Shown one piece after another: positions 25,001 through 40,360 of a stretch of DNA of 64,000 nt. The stretch is taken from assembly GCA_039566865.1 (NCBI GenBank), contig CM076949.1, positions 2,890,501-2,954,500 on the forward strand, in the 5' to 3' direction. Made by a program: the position numbers and the translations under genes. The notes beneath the pieces were generated by a model that saw only the letters and a list, made by a program, of their open reading frames with translations, searched no databases and was not told where the DNA came from. This DNA is from Aurelia coerulea. Lineage: Eukaryota > Cnidaria > Scyphozoa > Semaeostomeae > Ulmaridae. The first letter of the stretch is position 1, and every line of letters starts with the position of its first letter.

Positions 25001-27960
25001 TAAACTGTGTTCTGACTTCATATTTTCTGGACAGTTTACTATCATTTGAACCTCATTAACCTGATGAGGTTTCAAATGTTTCAACAAATATACCTCGTTT
25101 TGACTGAATTGCATTAAACCAAATTTCAAATACGATTCCTTGACCATATATTCATAAGATTCCAGCCATAAACTGTGTTCTGACTTCATATTTTCTGGAG
25201 AAGTTTACTATCATGTGAACCTCATTAACCTGGTGAGGTTTAAAATTTTTAACCAATTTACCTCGTTTTGACTGAATTGCATCTAACCAAGTCTCAAATG
25301 CGATTCCTTGACCATATATTCATCATCTTTCAGCCATAAACTGTGTTCTGACTTCATATGTTGTCGACAGTTCACTATCATTTGAACCTCATCAACCTGG
25401 TGAGGTTTCAAATGTTTCAAGAAAATTACTTCGTTTTGACTGAATTGCATCAAACCAAGTTTCAAATACGATTCCTTGACCATATATTCATAAGATTTCA
25501 GGCATAAACTGTGTTCTGACATCATATTTTCTGGACAAGTTTAATATCATTTGAACCTCATTAACCTGATGAGGTTTCAAATGTTTCAACAAATATACCT
25601 CGTTTTGACTAGATTGCATCAAACCAAGTTTCAAATACGATTCCTTGACCATATATTCATAAGATTTAAGCCATAAACTGTGTTCTGGCTTCATACTTTC
25701 TGGACAAGTTTACTATCATTTGAAGCTCATTAAACTGATGAGGTTTCAAATGTTTCAACAAACATACCTCGTTTTGACTGAATTGCATCAAATAAAGTCT
25801 CACATGCGATTCCTTGACCATATATTCATAAGATTTCAGGCATAAACTGTGTTCTGACTTCATATTTTCTGGAGAAGTTTACTATCATTTGAACCTCATT
25901 AACCTGATGAGGTTTCATATTTTTCAACAAGCATACCTTGCGTTGATTCAATTCCATCAAACCAAGTTTCAAATACGATTCCTTGGACCATATATTCATA
26001 AGATTTAAGTCATAAACTGTGTTCTGACTTCATATTTTCTGGAGAAGTTTACTATCATTTGAACCTCATTAACCTGATGAGGTTTCAAATGTTTCAAAAA
26101 AGGTACCTCGTTTTGACTGAATTGCATCTAACCAAGTGTCAAATGCGATTCCTTGACCATATATTCATCATATTTCAGCCATAAACTGTGTTCTGACTTG
26201 ATATGTTGTCAACAGTTTACTATCATTTGAACCCCATTAACCTGATGAGGTTTCAAATGTTTCAACCAATTTACCTCGTTTTGACTGAATTGCATCTAAC
26301 CAAGTCTCAAATGCGATTCCTTGACCATATATTCATCATATTTCAGCCATAAACTGTGTTCTGACTTCATATTGTCTGGACAGTTTACTATCATTTGAAC
26401 ATCATTAACCTGATGAGGTTTCAAATGTTTCAAAAAATGTACCTCGTTTTGACTGAATTGCATCTAACCAAGTTTCAAGTACGATTCCTTGGACCATATA
26501 TTCATAAGATTTAAGTCATAAACTGTGTTCTGACTTCATATTTTCTGGTGAAGTTTACTATCATTTGAACCTCATTAAACGGATGAGGTTTCAAATGTTT
26601 CAACCAATTTACCTCGTTTTGACTGAATTTCATCTAACCAAGTCTCAAATGCGATTCCTTGACCATATATTGATCATATTTCAGCCATAAACTTTGTACT
26701 GACTTCATATTTTCTGGACAAGTTTACTATCATTTGAACCTCATTAACCTGATGAGGTTTCAAATGTTTCAACAAATATACCTCGTTTTGACTGAATTGC
26801 ATCAAACCAAGTTTCAAATACGATTCCTTGACCATATATTCATAACATTTCAGCCATAAACTGTGTTCTGACTTCATATTTTCTGTACAAGTTTACTATC
26901 ATTTGAACCTCATTAACCTGATGAGGTTTCAAATGTTTCAACAAATATACCTTGTTTTGACTTAACTGCATCAATCCAAGTTTCAACTACGATTCCTTGA
27001 CCATATATTCATAAGATTTCAGCCATAAACTGTGTTCTGACTTCATATTTTCTGTACAAGTCTACTATCATTTGAACCTCATTAACCTGATGAGGTTTCA
27101 CATGTTTCAACAAGTATACCTTGCGTTGATTCAATTGCATTAAACCAAGTCTCAAATGTGATTCCTTGACCATATATTCATAAGATTTCAGCCTTAGACT
27201 GTGTTCTGACTTCATATTTTCTGGGCAGTTTACTATCATTTGAACCTCATTAACCTGATGAGGTTTCAAATGTTTCAACAAATATACCTCGTTATGACTG
27301 AATTGCATCACACAACGTTTCCAATACGATTCCTTGACCATATATTCATCATATTTCGGCCATAAACTGTGTTCTGACTTCATATTTTCTGGAGAAGTTT
27401 ACTATCATTTGAACCTCATTAAACTGATGAGGTTTCAAATGTTTCAACCAATTTACCTCGTTTTGACTGAATTGCATCTAACCAAGTCTCAAATGCGATT
27501 CCTTGACCATATATTCATCATATTTCAGCCATAAACTGTGTTCTGACTTCATATGTTGTCGACAGTTTACTATCATTTGAACCTGATCAACCTGATGAAA
27601 TTTCAAATGTTTCAAGAAAATTACTTCGTACTGACTGAATTCCATCAAACCAAGTTTCACATGCGATTCCTTGACCAAATATTCATCATATTTCAGCCAT
27701 AAACTGTGTTCTGACTTCATATTTTCTTGACAGTTTACTATCATTTGAAGCTCATTAACCTGATGAGGTTTCAAATTTTTCAACAAGTATACCTTGCGTT
27801 TATTCAATTCCATCAAACAAAGTTTCAAATACGATTCCTTGGACCATATATTCATAAGATTAAAGTCATAAACTGTGTTCTGACTTCATATTTTCTGGAG
27901 AAGTTTACTATCATTTGAACCTCATTAACCTGATGAGGTTTCAAATGTTTAAAAAATGTA
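22100..27960. repeat. Displaced duplicated block in array A, 4891-bp offset (29 monomers)
   Basis: A block around 22.1-23.0 kb recurs around 27.0-27.9 kb. Stretches starting at 22443, 22587 and 22836 reappear at 27334, 27478 and 27727, all at 4891 bp. Shared private variants include ttcgtactgactgaattcc and aagattaaagtcat. A shorter third relative of one monomer pair lies at 28514, another 1180 bp on (seven monomers). Confidence 0.75.
23490..26400. repeat. Tandem duplication in array A, 1517-bp period (9 monomers)
   Basis: The stretch of about 23490-24885 is repeated at about 25007-26400 at exactly 1517 bp (23766 to 25283, 23971 to 25488, 24149 to 25666). Both copies carry the unusual cttgatatgttgtcaacag variant and the ttgaaccccattaacc variant. 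Few differences are visible, for example ttacctcg at about 23909 versus ttacttcg at the matching place. Confidence 0.85.
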
Positions 27961-29896
27961 CCTCGTTTTGACTGAATTGCATCAAACCAAGTTTCAAATA
28001 CGATTCCTTGACCATATATTCATAAGATTCCAGCCATAAACTGTGTTCTGACTTCATATTTTCTGGAGAAGTTTACTATCATTTGAACCTCATTAACCTG
28101 GTGAGGTTTCAAATTTTTCAACCAATTTACCTTGTTTTGACTGAATTGCATCTAACCAAGTCTCAAATGCGATTCCTTGACCATATATTCATCATCTTTC
28201 AGCCATAAACTGTGTTCTGACTTCATATGTTGTCGACAGTTTACTATCATTTGAACCTTATCAACCTGATGAGGTTTCAAATGTTTCAAGAAAATTACTT
28301 CGTTTTGACTGAATTCCATCAAACCAAGTTTCAAAAACGATTCCTTGACCATATATTCATAAGATTTCAGGCATAAACTGTGTTCTGACTTCATATTTTC
28401 TGTACAAGTCTACTATCATTTGAACCTCATTAACCTGATGAGGTTTCACATGTTTCAACAAGTATACCTTGCGTTGATTCAATTGCATTAAACCAAGTCT
28501 CAAATGCGATTCCTTGACCATATATTCATCATATTTCGGACATAAACTGTGTTCTGACTTCATATTTTCTGGAGAAGTTTACTATCATTTGAACCTCATT
28601 AAACTGATGATGTTTCAAATGTTTCAACCAATTTACCTCGTTTTGACTGAATTGCATCTAACCAAGTCTCAAATGCGATTCCTAGACCATATATTCATCA
28701 TATTTCAGCCATAAACTGTGTTCTGACTTCATATGTTGTCGACAGTTTACTATCATTTGAACCTCATCAACCTGATGAGGTTTCAAATGTTTCAAGAAAA
28801 TTACTTCGTTTTGACTGAATTCCATCAAACCAAGTTTCACATGCGATTCCTTGACCAAATATTCATCATATTTCAGCCATAAACTGTTTTCTGACTTCAT
28901 ATTTTCTTGACAGTTTACTATCATTTGAACCTCATTAGCCTGATGAGGTTTCAAATGTTTCAACCAATATAACTCGTTTTGACGGAATCGCATCAAACCA
29001 AGTCTCAAATACGATTCCTTGGATCATATATTCATAAGATTTAAGCCATAAACTGTGTTCTGACATCATATTTTCTGGACAGTTTACTATCATTTGAACC
29101 TCATTAAACTAATGAGGTTTCAAAGTTTCAACCAATTTACCTCGTTTTGACTGAATTTCATCAAACCAAGTCTCAAATACGATTTCTTGGACCATATATT
29201 CATAAGATTTAAGCCATAAACTGTGTTCTGACATCATATTTTCTGGACAGGTTACTATCATTTGACCCTCATTAAACTAATGAGGTTTCAAAAGTCTCAA
29301 CCAATTTACCTCGTTTTGACTGACTTTCATCAAACCAAGTTTCAAATGCGATTCCTTGACCATATATTCATAAGATTTCAGCCATAAACTGTGTTCGGAG
29401 TTCATACTTTCTAGAAAACGTTTACTATCATTTGAACCTCATTAAACTGATGAGGCTTTAAAATTTTCAACCAATTTACCTCGTTTTGACTGAATTGCAT
29501 CTAACCAAGTTTCAAATACGATTCCTTGACCATATATTCATCATTTTTCAGCCATAAACTGTGTTCTGACTTCATATTTTCTGGACAGTTTACTATCATT
29601 TGAACCTCATTAACCTGATGAGGTTTCAAATGTTTCAAGAAATATACCTTGTTTTGACTGAATTTCATCAAACCAAGTTTCAAATACGATTCCTTGACCA
29701 TATATTCATAAGTTTCCAGCCATTAACTGTGTTCTTACTTCATGTTTGCTGGATACGTTTACTATCATTTGAACCTCATTAACCTGATGAGGTTTCAAAT
29801 GTTTCAACAAATAAACCTCGTTATGACTGAATTGCATCACACAAAATTTCAAATACGATTCCTTGACCATATATTCATCATATTTCGGACATAAAC

Positions 29897-29920
29897 TGTG
29901 ATGTTATGTGATGTGACTTC
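29897..29920. other. 10-bp insertion variant in an A monomer (marker, copy 1)
   Basis: Where other monomers read ctgtgttctgacttc, this one reads ctgtg atgttatgtgatgtgacttc, about 10 bp longer, with tgatgt repeated inside. It is found only here and at 42722-42745, exactly 12,825 bp away, which makes it a clean marker of the superblock duplication. The small internal direct repeat suggests slippage. Confidence 0.85.
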
Positions 29921-32900
29921 ATATTTTCTGGAGAAGTTTACTATCATTTGAACCTCATTAAACTGATGAGGTTTCAAATGTTTCAACCAATTTACCTCGT
30001 TTTGACTGAATTGCATCTAACCAAGTCTCAAATGCGATTCCTAGACCATATATTCATCATATTTCAGCCATAAACTGTGTTCTGACTTCATATGTTGTCG
30101 ACAGTTTACTATCATTTGAACCTCATCAACCTGATGAGGTTTCAAATGTTTCAAGAAAATTACTTCGTTTTGACTGAATTCCATCAAACCAAGTTTCACA
30201 TGCGATTCCTTGACCAAATATTCATCATATTTCAGCCATAAACTGTTTTCTGACTTCATATTTTCTTGACAGTTTACTATCATTTGAACCTCATTAGCCT
30301 GATGAGGTTTCAAATGTTTCAACCAATATAACTCGTTTTGACGGAATCGCATCAAACCAAGTCTCAAATACGATTCCTTGGATCATATATTCATAAGATT
30401 TAAGCCATAAACTGTGTTCTGACATCATATTTTCTGGACAGTTTACTATCATTTGAACCTCATTAAACTAATGAGGTTTCAAAGTTTCAACCAATTTACC
30501 TCGTTTTGACTGAATTTCATCAAACCAAGTTTCAAATACGATTCCTAGACCATATATTCATAAGATTTCAGGCATAAACTGTGTTCTGACTTCATATTTT
30601 CTTGACAGTTTACTATCATTTGAACCTCATTAGCTTGATGAGGTTTCAAATGTTTCAACCAATATAACTCGTTTTGACTGAATCGCATCAAACCAAGTCT
30701 CAAATACGATTTCTTGGACCATATATTCATAAGATTTAAGCCATAAACTGTGTTCTGACATCATATTTTCTGGACAGGTTACTATCATTTGACCCTCATT
30801 AAACTAATGAGGTTTCAAAAGTCTCAACCAATTTACCTCGTTTTGACTGACTTTCATCAAACCAAGTTTCAAATGCGATTCCTTGACCATATATTCATAA
30901 GATTTCAGCCATAAACTGTGTTCGGAGTTCATACTTTCTAGAAAACGTTTACTATCATTTGAACCTCATTAAACTGATGAGGCTATAAAATTTTCAACCA
31001 ATTTACCTCGTTTTGACTGAATTGCATCTAACCAAGTTTCAAATACGATTCCTTGACCATATATTCATCATTTTTCAGCCATAAACTGTGTTCTGACTTC
31101 ATATTTTCTGGACAGTTTACTATCATTTGAACCTCATTAGCCTGATGAGGTTTCAAATGTTTCAACCAATATAACTCGTTTTGACGGAATCGCATCAAAC
31201 CAAGTCTCAAATACGATTCCTTGGATCATATATTCATAAGATTTAAGCCATAAACTGTGTTCTGACATCATATTTTCTGGACAGTTTACTATCATTTGAA
31301 CCTCATTAACCTGATGAGGTTTCAAATGTTTCAAGAAATATACTTTGTTTTGACTGAATTTCATCAAACCAAGTTTCAAATACGATTCCTTGACCATATA
31401 TTCATAAGTTTCCAGCCATTAACTGTGTTCTTACTTCATGTTTGCTGGATACGTTTACTATCATTTGAACCTCATTAACCTGATGAGGTTTCAAATGTTT
31501 CAACAAATATACCTCGTTATGACTGAATTGCATCACACAAAGTTTCAAATACGATTCCTTGACCATATATGCATCATATTTCGGCCATAAACTGTGTTCT
31601 GACTTCATATTTTCTGGAGAAGTTTACTATCATTTGAACCTCATTAACCTGATGAGGTTTCAAATGTTTCAAAAAATGTACCTCGTTTTGACTGAATTTC
31701 ATCAAACCAAGTCTCAAATGCGATTCCTTCACCATATATTCATAAGATTTCAGCCATAAACTGTGTTCGGAGTTCATACTTTCTGGAAAAGTTTACTATC
31801 ATTTGAACCTCATTAAACTGATGAGGTTTCAAATGTTTCAAGAAAATTACTTCGTTTTGACTGAATTCCATCAAACCAAGTTTCAAATGCGACTCCTTGA
31901 CCATATATTCATCATATTTCAGCCATAAACTGTGTTCTGACTTCATATTTTCTGGACAGTTTACTATCATTTGAACCTCATTAACCTGATGAGGTTTCAA
32001 ATGTTTCAAGAAATATACCTTGTTTTGACGGAATTTCATCAAACCAAGTTTCAAATACGATTCCTTGACCATATATTCATAAGATTTCAGGCATAAACTG
32101 TGTTCTGACTTCATATTTTCTGGAGAAGTTTACTATCATTTGAACCTCATTAACCTGATGAGGTTTCAAATTTTTCAACAAGTATACCTTGCGTTGATTC
32201 AATTCCATCAAACCACGTTTCAAATACGATTCCTTGGACCATATATTCATAAGATTTAAGTCATAAACAGCGTTCTGACTTCATATTTTCTGGACAGTTT
32301 ACTATCATTTGAACCTCATTAACCTGATGAGGTTTCAAATGTTTCAAAAAAATATACCTTGTTTTGACTGAATTTCATCAAACCAAGTTTCAAACACGAT
32401 TCCTTGACCATATATTCATAAGTTTCCAGCCATTAACTGTGTTCTTACTGCATGTTTGCTGGATACGTTTACTATCATTTGAACCTCATTAACCTGATGA
32501 GGTTTCAAATGTTTCAACAAATATACCTCGTTATGACTGAATTGCATCACACAAAGTTTCAAATACGATTCCTTGACCATATATGCATCATATTTCGGCC
32601 ATAAACTGTGTTCTGACTTCATATTTTCTGGAGAAGTTTACTATCATTTGAACCTCATTAACCTGATGAGGTTTCAAATGTTTCAAAAAATGTACCTCGT
32701 TTTGACTGAATTTCATCAAACCAAGTCTCAAATGCGATTCCTTGACCATATATTCATAAGATTTCAGGCATAAACTGTGTTCTGACTTCATATTTTCTGG
32801 AGAAGTTTTCTATCATTTGAACCTCATTAATCTGATGAGGTTTCAAATTTTTCAACAAGTATACCTTGCGTTGATTAAATTCCATCAAACCAAGTTTCAA

Positions 32901-33149
32901 ATACGATTCCTTGGACCATATATTCATAAGATTTAAGTCATAAACTGTGTTCTGACTTCATATTTTCTGGACAGTTTACTATCATTTGAACCTCATTAAC
33001 CTGATGAGGTTTCAAATGTTTCAAGAAATATACCTTGTTTTGACTGAATTTCATCAAACCAAGTTTCAAATACGATTCCTTGACCATATATTCATAAGTT
33101 TCCAGCCATTAACTGTGTTCTTACTTCATGTTTGCTGGATACGTTTACT

Positions 33150-36100
33150 ATCATTTGAACCTCATTAACCTGATGAGGTTTCAAATGTTTCAACAAATAT
33201 ACCTCGTTATGACTGAATTGCATCACACAAAGTTTCAAATACGATTCCTTGACCATATATGCATCATATTTCGGCCATAAACTGTGTTCTGACTTCATAT
33301 TTTCTGGAGAAGTTTACTATCATTTGAACCTCATTAAACTGATGAGATTTCAAATGCTTTAAAAAATGTACCTCGTTTTGACTGAATTTCATCAAACCAA
33401 GTCTCAAACTCGATTCCTTGACCATATATTCATAAGATTTCAGCCATAAACTGTGTTCGGAGTTCATACTTTCTGGACAAGTTTACTATCATTTGAACCT
33501 CATGAAACTGATGAGGTTTCAAATGTTTCAACCAATTTACCTTGTTTTGACTGAATTGCATCTAACCAAGTTTCAAATACGATTCCTTGACCATATATTC
33601 ATAAGAATTAAGCCATAAACTGTGTTCTGACATCATATTTTCTGGACAGTTTACTATCATTTGAACCTCATTAAACTAATCAGGTTTCAAAAGTTTCAAC
33701 CAATTTACCTCGTTTTGACTGAATTTCATCAAACCAAGTTTCAAATACGATTCCTTGACCATATATTCATAAGATTTCAGGCATAAACTGTGTTCTGACA
33801 TCATAATTTCTGGACAAGTTTACTATCATTTGAACCTCATCAACCTGATGAGGTTTCAAATATTTCAAGAAAATTACTTCGTTTTGACTGAATTCCATCA
33901 AACCAAGTTTCAAATGCGATTCCTTGACCATATATTCATCATATTTCAGCCATAAACTGTGTTCTGACTTCATATTTTCTGGACTGTTTACTATCATTTG
34001 AACCTCATTAACCTGATGAGGTTTCAAATGTTTCAAGAAAGATACCTTGTTTTGACGGAATTTCATCAAACCAAGTTTCAAATACGATTCCTTGACCATA
34101 TATTCATAAGTTTCCAGCCATTAACTGTGTTCTTACTTCATGTTTGCTGGATACGTTTACTATCATTTGAACCTCATTAACCTGATGAGGTTTCAAATGT
34201 TTCAACAAATATACATCGTTATGACTGAATTGCATCACACAAAGTTTCAAATACGATTCCTTGACCATATATGCATCATATTTCGGCCATAAACTGTGTT
34301 CTGACTTCATATTTTCTGGAGAAGTTTACTATCATTTGAACCTCATTAAACTGATGAGGTTTCAAATGTTTCAACCAATTTACCTTGTTTTGACTGAATT
34401 GCATCGAACCAAGTTTAAAATACGATTCCTTGACCATATATTCATAAGAATTAAGCCATAAACTGTGTTCTGACATCATATTTTCTGGACAGTTTACTAT
34501 CATTTGAACCTCATTAAACTAATCAGGTTTCAAAAGTTTCAACCAATTTACCTCGTTTTGACTGAATTTCATCAAACCAAGTTTCAAATACGATTCCTTG
34601 ACCATATATTCATAAGATTTCAGGCATAAACTGTGTTCTGACATCATATTTTCTGGACAAGTTTACTATCATTTGAACCTCATCAACCTGATGAGGTATC
34701 AAATTTTTCAAGAAAATTACTTCGTTTTGACTGAATTCCATCAAACCAAGTTTCAAATGCGATTCCTTGACCATATATTCATCATATTTCAGCCATAAAC
34801 TGTGTTCTGACTTCATATTTTCTGGACTGTTTACTATCATTTGAACCTCATTAACCTGATGAGGTTTCAAATGTTTCAAGAAATATACCTTGTTTTGACG
34901 GAATTTCATCAAACCAAGTTTCAAATACGATTCCTTGACCATATATTCATAAGTTTCCAGCCATTAACTGTGTTCTTACTTCATGTTTGCTGGATACGTT
35001 TACTATCATTTGAACCTCATTAACCTGATGAGGTTTCAAATGTTTCAACAAATATACCTCGTTATGACTGAATTGCATCACACAAAGTTTCAAATACGAT
35101 TCCTTGACCATATATGCATCATATTTCGGCCATAAACTGTGTTCTGACTTCATATTTTCTGGAGAAGTTTACTATCATTTGAACCTCATTAAACTGATGA
35201 GGTTTCAAATGTTTCAACCAATTTACCTTGTTTTGACTGAATTGCATCTAACCAAGTTTCAAATACGATTCCTTGACCATATATTCATAAGAATTAAGCC
35301 ATAAACTGTGTTCTGACATCATATTTTCTGGACAGTTTACTATCATTTGAGCCTCATTAACCTGATGAGGTTTCAAATGTTACAACAAATATACCTCGTT
35401 ATGACTGAATTGCATCACACAAAGTTTCAAATACGATTCCTTGACCATATATGCATCATATTTCAGCCATAAACTGTGTTCTGACTTCATATGTTGTCGA
35501 CAGTTTACTATCATTTGAACCTCATCAACCTGATGAGGTTTCAAATGTTTCAAGAAAATTACTTCGTTTTGACTGAATTCCATCAAACCAAGTTTCAAAT
35601 GCGATTCCTTGACCATATATTCATCATATTTCAGCCATAAACTGTGTTCTGACTTCATATTTTCTGGACTGTTTACTATCATTTGAACCTCATTAACCTG
35701 ATGAGGTTTCAAATGTTTCAACAAATATACCTCGTTATGACTGAATTGCATCACACAAAGTTTCAAATACGATTCCTTGACCATATATGCATCATATTTC
35801 GGCCATAAACTGTGTTCTGACTTCATATTTTCTGGAGAAGTTTACTATCATTTGAACCTCATTAAACTGATGAGATTTCAAATGCTTTAAAAAATGTACC
35901 TCGTTTTGACTGAATTTCATCAAACCAAGTCTCAAACTCGATTCCTTGACCATATATTCATAAGATTTCAGCCATAAACTGTGTTCGGAGTTCATACTTT
36001 CTGGACAAGTTTACTATCATTTGAACCTCATTAAACTGATGAGGTTTCAAATGTTTCAACCAATTTACCTTGTTTTGACTGAATTGCATCTAACCAAGTT

Positions 36101-38205
36101 TCAAATACGATTCCTTGACCATATATTCATAAGAATTAAGCCATAAACTGTGTTCTGACATCATATTTTCTGGACAGTTTACTATCATTTGAACCTCATT
36201 AAACTAATCAGGTTTCAAAAGTTTCAACCAATTTACCTCGTTTTGACTGAATTTCATCAAACCAAGTTTCAAATACGATTCCTTGACCATATATTCATAA
36301 GATTTCAGGCATAAACTGTGTTCTGACATCATAATTTCTGGACAAGTTTACTATCATTTGAACCTCATCAACCTGATGAGGTTTCAAATATTTCAAGAAA
36401 ATTACTTCGTTTTGACTGAATTCCATCAAACCAAGTTTCAAATGCGATTCCTTGACCATATATTCATCATATTTCAGCCATAAACTGTGTTCTGACTTCA
36501 TATTTTCTGGACTGTTTACTATCATTTGAACCTCATTAACCTGATGAGGTTTCAAATGTTTCAAGAAAGATACCTTGTTTTGACGGAATTTCATCAAACC
36601 AAGTTTCAAATACGATTCCTTGACCATATATTCATAAGTTTCCAGCCATTAACTGTGTTCTTACTTCATGTTTGCTGGATACGTTTACTATCATTTGAAC
36701 CTCATTAACCTGATGAGGTTTCAAATGTTTCAACAAATATACATCGTTATGACTGAATTGCATCACACAAAGTTTCAAATACGATTCCTTGACCATATAT
36801 GCATCATATTTCGGCCATAAACTGTGTTCTGACTTCATATTTTCTGGAGAAGTTTACTATCATTTGAACCTCATTAAACTGATGAGGTTTCAAATGTTTC
36901 AACCAATTTACCTTGTTTTGACTGAATTGCATCGAACCAAGTTTAAAATACGATTCCTTGACCATATATTCATAAGAATTAAGCCATAAACTGTGTTCTG
37001 ACATCATATTTTCTGGACAGTTTACTATCATTTGAACCTCATTAAACTAATCAGGTTTCAAAAGTTTCAACCAATTTACCTCGTTTTGACTGAATTTCAT
37101 CAAACCAAGTTTCAAATACGATTCCTTGACCATATATTCATAAGATTTCAGGCATAAACTGTGTTCTGACATCATATTTTCTGGACAAGTTTACTATCAT
37201 TTGAACCTCATCAACCTGATGAGGTATCAAATTTTTCAAGAAAATTACTTCGTTTTGACTGAATTCCATCAAACCAAGTTTCAAATGCGATTCCTTGACC
37301 ATATATTCATCATATTTCAGCCATAAACTGTGTTCTGACTTCATATTTTCTGGACTGTTTACTATCATTTGAACCTCATTAACCTGATGAGGTTTCAAAT
37401 GTTTCAAGAAATATACCTTGTTTTGACGGAATTTCATCAAACCAAGTTTCAAATACGATTCCTTGACCATATATTCATAAGTTTCCAGCCATTAACTGTG
37501 TTCTTACTTCATGTTTGCTGGATACGTTTACTATCATTTGAACCTCATTAACCTGATGAGGTTTCAAATGTTTCAACAAATATACCTCGTTATGACTGAA
37601 TTGCATCACACAAAGTTTCAAATACGATTCCTTGACCATATATGCATCATATTTCGGCCATAAACTGTGTTCTGACTTCATATTTTCTGGAGAAGTTTAC
37701 TATCATTTGAACCTCATTAAACTGATGAGGTTTCAAATGTTTCAACCAATTTACCTTGTTTTGACTGAATTGCATCTAACCAAGTTTCAAATACGATTCC
37801 TTGACCATATATTCATAAGAATTAAGCCATAAACTGTGTTCTGACATCATATTTTCTGGACAGTTTACTATCATTTGAGCCTCATTAACCTGATGAGGTT
37901 TCAAATGTTACAACAAATATACCTCGTTATGACTGAATTGCATCACACAAAGTTTCAAATACGATTCCTTGACCATATATGCATCATATTTCAGCCATAA
38001 ACTGTGTTCTGACTTCATATGTTGTCGACAGTTTACTATCATTTGAACCTCATCAACCTGATGAGGTTTCAAATGTTTCAAGAAAATTACTTCGTTTTGA
38101 CTGAATTCCATCAAACCAAGTTTCAAATGCGATTCCTTGACCATATATTCATCATATTTCAGCCATAAACTGTGTTCTGACTTCATATTTTCTGGACTGT
38201 TTACT
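33150..38205. repeat. 2528-bp (15-monomer) tandem duplication inside superblock copy 1
   Basis: About 33150-35677 and 35678-38205 are near-identical. Positions 33767, 34104, 34610 and 35380 recur at 36295, 36632, 37138 and 37908, all at 2528 bp. Superblock copy 2 has only one equivalent, so this was either a gain in copy 1 or a loss in copy 2. Confidence 0.85.
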
Positions 38206-40360
38206 ATCATTTGAACCTCATTAACCTGATGAGGTTTCAAATGTTTCAAGAAAAATACCTTGTTTTGACGGAATTTCATCAAACCAAGTTTCAAATACGA
38301 TTCCTTGACCATATATTCATAAGTTTCCAGCCATTAACTGTGTTCTTACTTCATGTTTGCTGGATACGTTTACTATCATTTGAACCTCATTAACCTGATG
38401 AGGTTTCAAATGTTTCAACAAATATACCTCGTTATGACTGAATTGCATCACACAAAGTTTCAAATACGATTCCTTGACCATATATGCATCATATTTCGGC
38501 CATAAACTGTGTTCTGACTTCATATTTTCTGGAGAAGTTTACTATCATTTGAACCTCATTAAACTGATGAGGTTTCAAATGTTTCAACCAATTTACCTTG
38601 TTTTGACTGAATTGCATCGAACCAAGTTTCAAATACGATTCCTTGACCATATATTCATAAGAATTAAGCCATAAACTGTGTTCTGACATCATATTTTCTG
38701 GACAGTTTACTATCATTTGAACCTCATTAAACTAATCAGGTTTCAAAAGTTTCAACCAATTTACCTCGTTTTGACTGAATTTCATCAAACCAAGTTTCAA
38801 ATACGATTCCTTGACCATATATTCATAAGATTTCAGGCATAAACTGTGTTCTGACATCATATTTTCTGGACAAGTTTACTATCATTTGAACCTCATCAAC
38901 CTGATGAGGTATCAAATGTTTCAAGAAAATTACTTCGTTTTGACTGAATTCCATCAAACCAAGTTTCAAATGCGATTCCTTGACCATATATTCATCATAT
39001 TTCAGCCATAAACTGTGTTCTGACTTCATATTTTCTGGACTGTTTACTATCATTTGAACCTCATTAACCTGATGAGGTTTCAAATGTTTCAAGAAATATA
39101 CCTTGTTTTGACGGAATTTCATCAAACCAAGTTTCAAATACGATTCCTTGACCATATATTCATAAGTTTCCAGCCATTAACTGTGTTCTTACTTCATGTT
39201 TGCTGGATACGTTTACTATCATTTGAACCTCATTAACCTGATGAGGTTTCAAATGTTTCAACAAATATACCTCGTTATGACTGAATTGCATCACACAAAG
39301 TTTCAAATACGATTCCTTGACCATATATGCATCATATTTCGGCCATAAACTGTGTTCTGACTTCATATTTTCTGGAGAAGTTTACTATCATTTGAACCTC
39401 ATTAAACTGATGAGGTTTCAAATGTTTCAACCAATTTACCTTGTTTTGACTGAATTGCATCGAACCAAGTTTCAAATACGATTCCTTGACCATATATTCA
39501 TAAGAATTAAGCCATAAACTGTGTTCTGACATCATATTTTCTGGACAGTTTACTATCATTTGAACCTCATTAAACTAATCAGGTTTCAAAAGTTTCAACC
39601 AATTTACCTCGTTTTGACTGAATTTCATCAAACCAAGTTTCAAATACGATTCCTTGACCATATATTCATAAGATTTCAGGCATAAACTGTGTTCTGACAT
39701 CATATTTTCTGGACAAGTTTACTATCATTTGAACCTCATCAACCTGATGAGGTATCAAATGTTTCAAGAAAATTACTTCGTTTTGACTGAATTCCATCAA
39801 ACCAAGTTTCAAATGCGATTCCTTGACCATATATTCATCATATTTCAGCCATAAACTGTGTTCTGACTTCATATTTTCTGGACTGTTTACTATCATTTGA
39901 ACCTCATTAACCTGATGAGGTTTCAAATGTTTCAAGAAATATACCTTGTTTTGACGGAATTTCATCAAACCAAGTTTCAAATACGATTCCTTGACCATAT
40001 ATTCATAAGTTTCCAGCCATTAACTGTGTTCTTACTTCATGTTTGCTGGATACGTTTACTATCATTTGAACCTCATTAACCTGATGAGGTTTCAAATGTT
40101 TCAACAAATATACCTCGTTATGACTGAATTGCATCACACAAAGTTTCAAATACGATTCCTTGACCATATATGCATCATATTTCGGCCATAAACTGTGTTC
40201 TGACTTCATATTTTCTGGAGAAGTTTACTATCATTTGAACCTCATTAAACTGATGAGGTTTCAAATGTTTCAACCAATTTACCTTGTTTTGACTGAATTG
40301 CATCTAACCAAGTTTCAAATACGATTCCTTGACCATATATTCATAAGAATTAAGCCATAA
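36632..40360. repeat. 843-bp pentamer higher-order repeat (superblock copy 1)
   Basis: The same monomer types recur every five units. The gtttgctggatacg-type monomer has stops at 36632, 37475, 38317, 39160 and 40003, giving spacings of 843, 842, 843 and 843. In order the pentamer contains types marked by gtttgctggatacg, catcatatttcggcc with ggagaag, agaattaagcc, atttcaggc with ggacaag, and catatttcagcc with ggactg. 843 equals three 169-bp and two 168-bp monomers. Confidence 0.88.
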
